Below are positions 9,787 to 18,145 of a stretch of DNA of 64,000 bases, piece by piece. The notes below the pieces were generated by a model. It ran no database searches and was not told where the DNA came from. It saw nothing but the letters and a program-made list of their open reading frames with translations. Within the stretch, counting starts at the first letter, position 1. Every line of letters starts with the position of its first letter. The DNA is from Dysgonomonas mossii (GTDB lineage Bacteria > Bacteroidota > Bacteroidia > Bacteroidales > Dysgonomonadaceae): the NCBI RefSeq assembly GCF_004569505.1, contig NZ_SPPK01000001.1:496001-560000 (forward strand), written 5' to 3'. The translations under genes and the position numbers were made by a program.

Positions 9787-11487
9787 ATGAAAAAGTATAT
9801 TATTTTATTATTGTTATGTCTAGGTGTGAGTATAGCTAACTGGAGTTGTTCCGGCGACGAAGATAAACCCGATCCGGAGTTAATTGTTTCAACAGATAAT
9901 CTGACTTTCACAAAAGATGGTGGAGATAATACCATACATATAAAGACAAACCAAAAATGGACTGTTTCTAGTTCTGAGTCTTGGTGTACTGTTTTGCCTG
10001 CATCCGGAGAAGGAACAGGGACTATAAAACTCACTGTGTCAGCTCAGGCGAATACCACAACAGATATTCGTAATGCGACCTTGACAATAACTGCCGGGAA
10101 TATAAAAAAAGAAGTAGCCGTTACACAGGCTCTGACAAATCTACTTGTTGTAAAGAAGAATATATATGATGTAAAATCAGAAGGAGAAAATATAACTGTC
10201 GAGCTACAAACATCAGGCTCTCACGAAATAGTAATAAATGGAGATTGGATTACAAAATCCTCAACAAAATCCGTTTCGGACGTTTCCGAAGTTTTTGTTA
10301 TTGCTCCTAACAAGAATATTTTTGAAAGAGAAGGTACTATTGTATTCAAAGTCGGTAATTTATCAGAAACAGTTACAATTGTTCAAGCAGCGACAAGCCT
10401 GAATATTCCGGCTGATAAGACAGGAATGAATAATGACGCTCCGGCTCTTGCTGCAAAAATGGGACTCGGGTGGAATTTAGGCAATACGCTCGAAGCTACA
10501 GATGGAACTACTGCCGGAGAAACAACATGGGGCAACCCAAAGGCGTCTAAAGCTTTGATAGATGGAGTAAAAGCAGCCGGATTTAATACCGTGCGTATAC
10601 CATGTGCGTGGAATGCATATATCGAAGATCAGGCTACATATAAAATATCGGATGCAAGACTTGCTCGAGTGAAAGAAGTTGTAGACTATTGTATTGATAA
10701 CAATATGTATGCAATAATTAATATCCATTGGGATGGTGGCTGGCTTGAAGAAAATCCAACCTACGACAAACAGGTCGAAGTAAATAAAAAGCAAAAGGCA
10801 TTGTGGGAACAAATTGCTGTTTATTTCCGTGATTATGACGAACACCTCCTTTTTGCAGGGACAAACGAAGTTCATGCCAATTATAATACACCATCGGCAG
10901 AAAATATAGAAGTGCAGCAGTCATACAACCAGACATTTATTAATGCAGTGCGTTCTACCGGAGGAAAAAATACTTGGCGTAACCTTATCGTTCAGTCATA
11001 CAATACGAATATAGACTATGCAGTAAACTATATGAAAATGCCTACAGATCCTACAGCCAATCGTATCATGGCGGAAGTTCATTACTATGACCCTTATGAT
11101 TTTACACTAGCTGAAGAAAATACAATTTTCCTCTGGGGTAAAGATTTTTCAGGAGCCGGAGTTTCCACATGGGGACAAGAAGATTGGGCTGATACGCAAT
11201 TTGGGAAAATTAAAACAAGTTTTGTAGATAAGGGGATTCCTGTAATCTTAGGTGAATATGCTGCAACATTAAGAGCATCGTTGAGTACTGCCGATTATGC
11301 AAAGCATGTAAAGGCTCGTAATTACTATCTGAATTATATAACTAAAGTGGCAGTTCAGAATGGACTGATTCCTGTTTATTGGGATAATGGTCCTACGGGT
11401 GATAAAGCATCTGGTCTGTTCAATAGAACTACCGGAGAGCAAGTACATACAGATGCTATTAATGCTATTATTAGCGCAGGAAAATAA
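9787..11487 (+). CDS. GH5 endo-beta-1,4-glucanase/xyloglucanase with two BACON domains (lipoprotein)
   Basis: Predicted cell-surface endoglucanase that cuts the beta-1,4-glucan backbone of xyloglucan. A lipoprotein signal (WSCSG) is followed by two BACON beta-sandwich modules (about residues 33-115 and 120-200, each ending in a T(I/Q)xQA-like strand). The GH5 barrel starts near MGLGWNLGNTLEA. The acid/base is in LLFAGTNEVHANY (Glu about 361) and the nucleophile in VILGEYAA (Glu about 490). BACON plus GH5 subfamily 4 is the arrangement of the keystone xyloglucanase in the Bacteroides ovatus xyloglucan locus. Subfamily and substrate are inferred from context. Terminator-like hairpins lie on both sides, so this gene may be transcribed partly on its own. 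Confidence 0.88.
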   Translation: MKKYIILLLLCLGVSIANWSCSGDEDKPDPELIVSTDNLTFTKDGGDNTIHIKTNQKWTVSSSESWCTVLPASGEGTGTIKLTVSAQANTTTDIRNATLTITAGNIKKEVAVTQALTNLLVVKKNIYDVKSEGENITVELQTSGSHEIVINGDWITKSSTKSVSDVSEVFVIAPNKNIFEREGTIVFKVGNLSETVTIVQAATSLNIPADKTGMNNDAPALAAKMGLGWNLGNTLEATDGTTAGETTWGNPKASKALIDGVKAAGFNTVRIPCAWNAYIEDQATYKISDARLARVKEVVDYCIDNNMYAIINIHWDGGWLEENPTYDKQVEVNKKQKALWEQIAVYFRDYDEHLLFAGTNEVHANYNTPSAENIEVQQSYNQTFINAVRSTGGKNTWRNLIVQSYNTNIDYAVNYMKMPTDPTANRIMAEVHYYDPYDFTLAEENTIFLWGKDFSGAGVSTWGQEDWADTQFGKIKTSFVDKGIPVILGEYAATLRASLSTADYAKHVKARNYYLNYITKVAVQNGLIPVYWDNGPTGDKASGLFNRTTGEQVHTDAINAIISAGK

Positions 11488-11552
11488 AGTATAGAAAAAG
11501 ATTGTGAAATCTTTATTGGTTTTTATGGGTTTTTTAAGGTTGAAATTGATAG

Positions 11553-11583
11553 AGGTCGGATATGTATCTTCCGACCTTTATTT
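11553..11583 (+). terminator. rho-independent terminator between GH5 and GH2
   Basis: Perfect 8-bp stem AGGTCGGA/TCCGACCT (11553-11560 and 11570-11577) with a 9-base loop, followed by TTATTT. It lies between co-directional PUL genes and so may limit read-through into GH2. Confidence 0.7.
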
Positions 11584-11610
11584 CTAAATTTAAGGATTAT
11601 AATATCAGAC

Positions 11611-14109
11611 ATGAAAAAACATTATCTATTTCTTTTTATTTGTACAGTTCTCTTTTCGTGTTCTTCGTCAAAGAAAGTAAGAGAAAATGTAGACTTTACC
11701 GAAGGTTGGAAATTCTATCTGGGAGATGATTCTATAGCATATAATGCTCAATATGACGATGCAAAGTGGCGAATTCTTGATCTTCCTCACGACTGGAGTA
11801 TAGAAGCAGATTTCTCACTAAAGAATCCGGCTACTCCCGGAGGTGGAGCATTACCGGGTGGTATAGGTTGGTATCGTAAAGACTTTGTAGTAGATAAATC
11901 CGATGAAGGAAAGAATGTATATATCGATTTTGATGGTATCTATTGGAACAGTAAAGTGTGGATAAACGGACATCTTTTGGGAGAGCGTCCCAATGGATAT
12001 ATTTCGTTTCGTTACGACTTGACTCCATATATTAAAGTCGGAGAAAGGAATGTTATTGCTGTTCGTGTAGACAACTCGAAACAGCCCAATTCACGGTGGT
12101 ATTCGGGATCGGGCATTTATCGTAATGTGATGTTAGTAACTACAAATGCTTTACATGTTGATCTTTGGGGTACTTATGTAACTACACCTACAGTAACAAA
12201 AGATAATGCCGAGATTAAGATAGAAACGAATATAAAAAATTCATCAGATCTTAGTCAAACATTTGAACTATATTCTATCCTGATAGATAAAGATGGAAAA
12301 GAGATTGCTGGAATAAATAATTCAGAAAGTGTTGGTGTTGGAGAAAATATTTCTATGAACCAAAGTTTGAAAGTCTCAAATCCAATCTTATGGTCGATAG
12401 ACAATCCATATCTCTATAAAATAGTAACCCGTATAGAGCAAAATGGGAAACTTGTAGATGAGTATGAAACTCCGTTAGGTATTCGCTATTTTTCTTTCGA
12501 TCCGAATAAAGGATTCTTTCTGAATGGCGAATCTGTAAAGATAAAAGGGGTGTGTAATCACCACGATTTAGGATTCTTAGGAGCAGCTGTTAATACCAGG
12601 GCTATTGAACGTCAGCTCGAAATTCTGAAAGAGATGGGATGTAATGGTATCCGTACCTCTCATAATCCACCTGCCCCAGAATTGCTTGACTTGTGCGACA
12701 AAATGGGGTTCATCGTTATGGATGAAGCTTTCGATATGTGGCGAAAAAAGAAATCACCGTACGATTATTCTCAATATTTCCCCGAATGGCACGAACGGGA
12801 TTTGACCGATCTAATTCTTCGTGATCGCAATCATCCTTCTATCTTCATGTGGAGTATAGGAAATGAAATTCTCGAACAATGGTCTCATATAAATGCCGAT
12901 ACATTAGATTTGCAACAGGCTAACATGGTCTTAAATTTTGCCAATACATTAAACAAAAAAGATATTGACGCAAAAGAGCTTCACGTAAATTCCCTTTTGA
13001 CTATAAAGTTGGCTGATATTGCCAAAAAGCTTGATCCTACACGACCGATTACAACAGGAAATAATGAGACAGAACCATCTAATCATATCTTCCGATCGGG
13101 TGCGATGGATATTATCGGTTTCAATTATCATGAAAATAATTGGGTGAATTTTCATGAGAAATTTCCGAATCAAAAGCTGATTATTACAGAGTCTACATCA
13201 GGTCTAATGTCTCGTGGATATTACGAAATGCCTTCCGATAGTATGAACATTTGGCCCGAGAGATGGGATAAGCCTTTCGAACGTCCTGTGCATCATTGTT
13301 CATCATATGATAATTGTCATGTACCTTGGGGGAGCACTCACGAAGATACATGGAGACTTGTGAAAAACTATGATCATATTTCGGGTGTCTATCTGTGGAC
13401 TGGTTTCGACTATTTGGGTGAGCCTACTCCATTCTGGTGGCCGTCTCGCAGTTCCTATTTCGGAGTAATTGACCTTGCTGGATTTCCTAAAGACATATAT
13501 TATATGTATCAGAGTGAATGGACAAATAAGGATGTTCTTCACATCTTTCCGCATTGGAATTGGAAAGAGGGGCAAATTGTAGATATATGGGCATATTTCA
13601 ATAATGCTGATGAGGTAGAATTGTTTTTGAACGGTTTGTCTCTAGGCAAGAAAGCCAAAGAAAAAGATGTATATCATGTCTTTTGGCGTGTTCCTTTCCA
13701 AAAAGGTACTCTGAAAGCTGTTTCTTATAAAGATGGAAAAGAGGTGCTGACAAGGGAAGTTAAAACAACAGGTGATCCTATTTCCATAAAGCTTACAGCA
13801 GATAGGCAGACAATCAAAGCTGATGGGAAAGATTTATCTTTTATTACGGTTGAGGCTTTGGATGCAGAAGGTAATCCTGTTCCTGTAGCTGATAATCTTA
13901 TAAACTTTACGATAGAAGGAGATGGTTTTATAGCCGGAACTGATAATGGAGATCCTACTGATCCGAATTCTTTGAAAAAGCCTTCAAGAAAACTGTTTAG
14001 TGGAAAAGCTTTGGCTGTTGTGCAGTCTCATAAAAAGGCAGGGAAGATAATATTAAAAGCGACCTCTTCTAATTTGAAGCAAGCTTCTATAGAAATAAAT
14101 AGCAAATAA
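11611..14109 (+). CDS. GH2 beta-galactosidase (lipoprotein)
   Basis: Predicted to remove beta-galactose from xyloglucan side chains. A lipoprotein signal (FSCSSS) is followed by the GH2 sugar-binding sandwich (about 28-185, including LPHDWSIEADF), an Ig-like domain, and the TIM barrel from about residue 297. The acid/base is in SIGNEILEQW (Glu about 419) and the nucleophile in LIITESTSG (Glu about 527). Two further C-terminal sandwiches (about 620-832, with NADEVELFLNG and an invasin-like TADRQTIKADGKDLSFITVE stretch) fit the DUF4982-type tails of PUL beta-galactosidases. GH2 also includes beta-glucuronidases and beta-mannosidases, so the galactosidase call rests on the resemblance and the xyloglucan setting. 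Confidence 0.85.
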   Translation: MKKHYLFLFICTVLFSCSSSKKVRENVDFTEGWKFYLGDDSIAYNAQYDDAKWRILDLPHDWSIEADFSLKNPATPGGGALPGGIGWYRKDFVVDKSDEGKNVYIDFDGIYWNSKVWINGHLLGERPNGYISFRYDLTPYIKVGERNVIAVRVDNSKQPNSRWYSGSGIYRNVMLVTTNALHVDLWGTYVTTPTVTKDNAEIKIETNIKNSSDLSQTFELYSILIDKDGKEIAGINNSESVGVGENISMNQSLKVSNPILWSIDNPYLYKIVTRIEQNGKLVDEYETPLGIRYFSFDPNKGFFLNGESVKIKGVCNHHDLGFLGAAVNTRAIERQLEILKEMGCNGIRTSHNPPAPELLDLCDKMGFIVMDEAFDMWRKKKSPYDYSQYFPEWHERDLTDLILRDRNHPSIFMWSIGNEILEQWSHINADTLDLQQANMVLNFANTLNKKDIDAKELHVNSLLTIKLADIAKKLDPTRPITTGNNETEPSNHIFRSGAMDIIGFNYHENNWVNFHEKFPNQKLIITESTSGLMSRGYYEMPSDSMNIWPERWDKPFERPVHHCSSYDNCHVPWGSTHEDTWRLVKNYDHISGVYLWTGFDYLGEPTPFWWPSRSSYFGVIDLAGFPKDIYYMYQSEWTNKDVLHIFPHWNWKEGQIVDIWAYFNNADEVELFLNGLSLGKKAKEKDVYHVFWRVPFQKGTLKAVSYKDGKEVLTREVKTTGDPISIKLTADRQTIKADGKDLSFITVEALDAEGNPVPVADNLINFTIEGDGFIAGTDNGDPTDPNSLKKPSRKLFSGKALAVVQSHKKAGKIILKATSSNLKQASIEINSK

Positions 14110-14141
14110 TATACTTTTTTATTTAAACATCTTATTGTGGG

Positions 14142-14184
14142 AATTAACATATAGGCTTTCGGGCTTATATGTTAATTTATTTTC
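14142..14184 (+). terminator. strong rho-independent terminator at the end of PUL 1
   Basis: A 12-bp perfect stem (AATTAACATATA at 14142-14153, complement at 14166-14177), extended by three inner pairs, is followed by TATTTT. It closes the xyloglucan PUL before the xylose module. Confidence 0.8.
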
Positions 14185-14313
14185 GTGTAACGTATTTATT
14201 AATAGGTGTTTATTAATGTGTAAATTACAATATCTACCTTATTCTTATTGTATTGTGTATGATATGTAATTGGTTGTAATACAAATATTTAACTAAAAAT
14301 TAGTGTGGTGTTG

Positions 14314-14345
14314 TTGCTGTGTTTTAAAATGAAGTTATATATTTG
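14314..14345 (+). promoter_or_regulatory. promoter of the xylose module (TTG-N21-TATATTTG)
   Basis: The sequence shows a -7 box TATATTTG at 14338-14345 with TTG at 14314-14316, 21 bases apart. This matches the Bacteroidota form TTG-N17-23-TAnnTTTG. The predicted transcript starts about 30 bases before the regulator ATG at 14380. Confidence 0.7.
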
Positions 14346-14357
14346 TACTTAGTACAA
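14343..14357. promoter_or_regulatory. operator candidate TTGTAC-TTA-GTACAA overlapping the -7 box
   Basis: A perfect inverted repeat with 6-base arms and a 3-base centre. Its first three bases are the last three of the -7 box, so a bound protein would block the promoter. It lies 23 bases upstream of the Nudix-type regulator, so autorepression of the regulator-xylB-xylA unit by that protein is the simplest reading. I saw no second copy in the window. Confidence 0.6.
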
Positions 14358-14379
14358 TAAGTTTTATAGCCGGATTACC

Positions 14380-15096
14380 ATGAAAATAAACTTCATTCAC
14401 ACTTATGTCTCTGTCGATTGCGTTGTGTTCGGATTCGAGAACGACAAGTTGAATATATTATTGGTACAGCGTAATACTGATAAAAGAAGGAAAAAAGACC
14501 TGAAACTTCCCGGAAGCCTTATATATGACCAAGAAGATGTTGATGACGCTGCAAATCGTGTTTTATTTGAGCTTACAGGGATAAAGAGGATGTCGTTAAA
14601 GCAATTTCGTTGTTTTGCTTCACCGGGCAGATCCAATAACCCGGATGATAGAAAGTGGCTCGACACAGCTTATCAGCCAAATATCAATCGCCTGATTACT
14701 GTTGCGTATTTATCTCTTTGTAAGGTGGATCGGAAATTGAATAATGTTTCGAAATATAAGCAAACAGAATGGTGTCCGATTGATAAAATACCACAAATGC
14801 CATTTGACCATAATCAGATTGTGAAAGAATCACTCGTAGAGATCTGCCGATGGATAGAATACAATCCTGTTATAGTTTTTGAGCTCTTACCTCAGAAGTT
14901 TACGATAAGTCAGTTGCATAAACTGTATGAAGCAATATATAATAAGAAAATTGATATACGCAATTTCCATAAGAAGGTAGCAGCTATGAGTTATGTTATT
15001 CCTTTGGAGGAGAAACAAAAAGATGTATCTCATCGTGCAGCCCGTTATTATAAATTTGACAAAAAGGCTTATAATAAGTTGAAAACAAGTATATAA
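14380..15096 (+). CDS. xylR: Nudix-type transcriptional regulator of xylose use (NrtR/AraR-like)
   Basis: A 238-residue protein with an N-terminal Nudix fold (about 5-140) and a C-terminal winged helix (about 155-235, IVFELLPQKFTISQLHKLYEAI). The Nudix box is degenerate: the REUxEE core reads RVLFEL, keeping only one of the acidic residues needed for metal and hydrolysis, so it is probably a ligand sensor and not an enzyme. Nudix-type repressors control arabinose and xylose genes in Bacteroides, and the order regulator-xylB-xylA-symporter is the same as in the B. thetaiotaomicron xylose locus. It is upstream of xylB by 33 bases. The symbol is functional and based on context; the effector could be xylose or a phosphorylated intermediate. 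Confidence 0.8.
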   Translation: MKINFIHTYVSVDCVVFGFENDKLNILLVQRNTDKRRKKDLKLPGSLIYDQEDVDDAANRVLFELTGIKRMSLKQFRCFASPGRSNNPDDRKWLDTAYQPNINRLITVAYLSLCKVDRKLNNVSKYKQTEWCPIDKIPQMPFDHNQIVKESLVEICRWIEYNPVIVFELLPQKFTISQLHKLYEAIYNKKIDIRNFHKKVAAMSYVIPLEEKQKDVSHRAARYYKFDKKAYNKLKTSI

Positions 15097-15129
15097 TCGA
15101 TTTAAAAAACATAAAAACACTCATCTATC

Positions 15130-16611
15130 ATGTATTTATTAGGATATGATATTGGTAGCTCTTCGGTAAAAGCTTGTCTGGTAAATGCCAGCACAGGTAA
15201 AATTGTTGCTTCAGACTTTTTTCCGAAAGAGGAAATGAAAATTACAGCTGTAAAATCGGGATGGGCAGAACAAGAACCTGCCGACTGGTGGGCAAACCTG
15301 AAACTAGCACATCAATCTGTGATGCAAAAGTCGGGGGCCAAAGGAGACGATATACAAGCTATCGGTATTACCTGGCAAATGCATGGGTTGGTGCTCGTAG
15401 ATAAAGATAAAAATGTACTCCGTCCCTCTATAATATGGTGCGACAGCCGTGCTGTACCTTATGGCGAAAAGGCATTTAAAGCCATCGGTGAGGAAAAATG
15501 TCTGAGTCATTTGCTCAACTCTCCGGGTAATTTTACTGCATCTAAACTAGCGTGGGTAAAAGAAAATGAACCTCATATCTATGAAAAAATAGATAAACTG
15601 ATGCTACCCGGTGATTATATCGGGATGAAATTAACAAATGATATCGTTGTTACTATCGAGGGAATGTCAGAAGGCATCTTCTGGGATTTTAAGACAAATA
15701 CATTATCCGAAGATGTACTGAATCACTATGGAATACCGAATAGCTTTTTCCCTGAGATAAAACCTATTTTTGGTATACAAGGCTATGTTTCATCTTCAGC
15801 AGCCAAAGAACTTGGATTAAAAGAAGGTATCCCGGTTTCTTATCGGGCAGGCGATCAGCCTAACAATGCTCTTTCTCTCAATGTGTTTGAGCCGGGAGAA
15901 ATAGCTTCTACCGCTGGAACATCGGGTGTTGTATATGGAGTGTTGGATCAGCTGAACTATGATAAACTATCGCGTGTAAATACTTTTGCGCATGTTAATT
16001 ATACGCCCGAGCAAATCAGACTTGGAGTGCTGCTTTGTATCAACGGAACAGGTATTCTTAACTCATGGCTGAAACGAAATTTGGCTCTTGAAGGCTTATC
16101 GTACAGCGATATGAACGCTCTGGCTGCTCAATCTCCTATTGGAGCGAAAGGTATTAGTATTATTCCTTTTGGAAATGGAGCTGAGCGTGTATTGGAAAAT
16201 AAAGATGTTAATTGCTCGATACATGGAATCAATTTTAACATCCATGACAAGAAGGATATTCTTCGTGCAGCACAAGAAGGTATTGTGTTCTCTTACGAAT
16301 ATGGTATGGAAATTATGCGCGAGATGGGTATGAATATTTCTACAGTGAAAGCCGGATATGCGAACATGTTTCTAAGCCCGATTTTTTCGCAAACGTTAGC
16401 CAGTGTAAGTGATGTGACTATCGAGTTGTATAATACAGATGGTGCTGCCGGAGCAGCTAAAGGAGCTGGTATTGGTATAGGGCTTTATGCCACACCTCAG
16501 GAAGCTTTTGCTTCTCTCGAAAAATTAGCAGTCATAGAACCTGAGAAAGATAAGAGAGATCAATATAGAGAGGCATATCAACAATGGCGTAATCTTGTAA
16601 CTAAAAAATAA
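15130..16611 (+). CDS. xylB: xylulokinase
   Basis: Phosphorylates D-xylulose to D-xylulose 5-phosphate for the pentose phosphate pathway. It is a 493-residue FGGY-family kinase with the N-terminal phosphate loop DIGSSSVKACLVN, the substrate-side motif TWQMHGLVLVD, the second ATPase lobe motif AGTSGVVYGV, and the C-terminal glycine-rich AAGAAKGAGIG. Placement directly before xylose isomerase (33 bases) settles the substrate among FGGY sugars. Confidence 0.95.
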   Translation: MYLLGYDIGSSSVKACLVNASTGKIVASDFFPKEEMKITAVKSGWAEQEPADWWANLKLAHQSVMQKSGAKGDDIQAIGITWQMHGLVLVDKDKNVLRPSIIWCDSRAVPYGEKAFKAIGEEKCLSHLLNSPGNFTASKLAWVKENEPHIYEKIDKLMLPGDYIGMKLTNDIVVTIEGMSEGIFWDFKTNTLSEDVLNHYGIPNSFFPEIKPIFGIQGYVSSSAAKELGLKEGIPVSYRAGDQPNNALSLNVFEPGEIASTAGTSGVVYGVLDQLNYDKLSRVNTFAHVNYTPEQIRLGVLLCINGTGILNSWLKRNLALEGLSYSDMNALAAQSPIGAKGISIIPFGNGAERVLENKDVNCSIHGINFNIHDKKDILRAAQEGIVFSYEYGMEIMREMGMNISTVKAGYANMFLSPIFSQTLASVSDVTIELYNTDGAAGAAKGAGIGIGLYATPQEAFASLEKLAVIEPEKDKRDQYREAYQQWRNLVTKK

Positions 16612-16644
16612 AATTATTAATCATTTAAAATAAAAACTATAATC

Positions 16645-17973
16645 ATGGAAATTTTAAAAGGAACAAAAGAATTTTTTCCGGGTATTGGAAAAATCAAATT
16701 TGAAGGAAAAGAAAGTAAAAATCCGTTAGCATTCCGTTTTTATGACGAAAACAAAGTGGTAATGGGAAAGACAATGAAAGATTGGACTCGTTTTGCAATG
16801 GCATATTGGCATACACTATGTGCTAATGGTGGCGATCCATTTGGTGGAGCAACTATTCATCACCCATGGAATATCGGAGACGATGCTATCAGCCGTGCAA
16901 AATATAAAATGGATGCAGCTTTCGAATTCATGACCAAAATGGGAATCAACTATTATTGCTTCCATGATGTAGACTTGGTAGATGCAGGTAATTCTTGGAC
17001 AGAATATGAAAAGAACTTGCACACAATAGTAGACTATGCAAAAGAAAAACAAGCAGCTTCGGGAGTAAAACTTCTTTGGGGTACCGCAAATGTTTTCAGC
17101 CACGAACGTTATATGAATGGTGCTGCAACAAACCCTGATTTTAATGTAGTTGCAAGTGCGGGAACTCAAATAAAGAATGCTATTGATGCTACTATCGCTC
17201 TTGGTGGATCTAACTATGTGTTCTGGGGAGGTCGTGAAGGTTATATGAGCTTGTTGAATACCGACATGAAACGTGAAAAAGATCACTTGGCTCAAATGTT
17301 GACAATGGCTCGTGACTATGCTCGCAAACAAGGATTCAAAGGTACATTCCTTATCGAACCTAAACCAATGGAACCTACTAAACATCAATATGACTTCGAT
17401 ACAGAAACTGTTATCGGCTTCCTTCGTCACTATGGTTTAGACAAAGATTTCAAAGTGAATATTGAGGTTAACCACGCTACTCTTGCAGGTCACACATTCG
17501 AACACGAATTGCAGGCTGCTGCTGATGCGGGTCTATTGGGTAGTATCGATGCTAACCGCGGAGATTATCAGAATGGTTGGGATACAGACCAGTTCCCTCT
17601 CGATATCTATGATTTTGCTCATGCATGGTTGGTATTGTTACCTTATGGCGGATTAGGAAATGGTGGTGTGAACTTCGATGCTAAAATACGTCGTAATTCT
17701 ACAGATATGGACGATTTGTTTATTGCTCATATCTCAGGTATGGATGTGTTTGCTCGTGGCTTATTGGTTGCTGCTGATATTCTTCAAAGCTCAGATTACA
17801 ACAAATTACGTAAAGAGCGTTATGCTTCATTCGATGGTGGAGAAGGTAAAGCTTTTGAAGATGGCAAGTTAACTCTTGAAGATCTACGCACAATTGCACA
17901 TAAAGTTGGCGAACCTAAGCAAATAAGCGGTAAGCAAGAGCTTTATGAGGCTATTGTAAATATGTATATCTAA
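16645..17973 (+). CDS. xylA: xylose isomerase
   Basis: Converts D-xylose to D-xylulose with two divalent metal ions. The 442-residue length is typical of class II enzymes. Visible motifs are FHDVDLV (active-site His), [32 protein letters not shown] (metal-bridging Glu) and [14 protein letters not shown]. The gene follows xylB by 33 bases and is followed by a 137-base repeat element before the symporter. Codon use looks stronger and more regular than in the neighbours, as expected for a highly expressed enzyme; this is an impression, not a calculation. Confidence 0.97.
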   Translation: MEILKGTKEFFPGIGKIKFEGKESKNPLAFRFYDENKVVMGKTMKDWTRFAMAYWHTLCANGGDPFGGATIHHPWNIGDDAISRAKYKMDAAFEFMTKMGINYYCFHDVDLVDAGNSWTEYEKNLHTIVDYAKEKQAASGVKLLWGTANVFSHERYMNGAATNPDFNVVASAGTQIKNAIDATIALGGSNYVFWGGREGYMSLLNTDMKREKDHLAQMLTMARDYARKQGFKGTFLIEPKPMEPTKHQYDFDTETVIGFLRHYGLDKDFKVNIEVNHATLAGHTFEHELQAAADAGLLGSIDANRGDYQNGWDTDQFPLDIYDFAHAWLVLLPYGGLGNGGVNFDAKIRRNSTDMDDLFIAHISGMDVFARGLLVAADILQSSDYNKLRKERYASFDGGEGKAFEDGKLTLEDLRTIAHKVGEPKQISGKQELYEAIVNMYI

Positions 17974-17983
17974 ACATATAACT

Positions 17984-18120
17984 AGGGATTGTTTTTAAAA
18001 GTAATAGCATTCTTATCAAAAGTTCCTCACTTTTGTCATTCTGAGTGTAACGAAGATTTTTCAATTCACTTCGTTCGATATGACAACTAGAAAATATAAA
18101 TTGCTTTTAAAACAATCCCT
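17984..18120. repeat. MITE-like element with 21-base terminal inverted repeats
   Basis: The ends AGGGATTGTTTTTAAAAGTA... (17984) and its near-complement ending ...AACAATCCCT (18120) match over about 21 bases with one extra T and one mismatch. Inside lies a second imperfect palindrome running from TGTCATTCTGAG to ATATGACA around 18035-18085. No coding capacity and no clear target duplication are visible. The whole unit can fold into one long hairpin in the xylA-xylE transcript, so it may reduce read-through or protect the upstream mRNA. Confidence 0.6.
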
Positions 18121-18145
18121 TTGTTCCTTAAATAATTATTGACCA

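Noticed and set aside
11831..12028. Short minus-strand frames in the GH2 gene and similar shadows in all large genes
   Set aside because: They overlap well-supported genes, lack domains or signals, and follow the codon pattern of the opposite strand.
14380..15096. NrtR regulator of NAD metabolism or active Nudix hydrolase
   Set aside because: The Nudix box lacks most catalytic acidic residues and the gene is joined to xylB and xylA, so a sugar regulator is more likely.
16816..17430. 204-codon minus-strand frame inside xylA
   Set aside because: It is a shadow of a strongly codon-biased gene; the translated sequence has no plausible domain.
17984..18120. tRNA or structured small RNA in the xylA-xylE gap
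   Set aside because: The folding comes from terminal inverted repeats; there is no cloverleaf, T-loop motif or CCA end.
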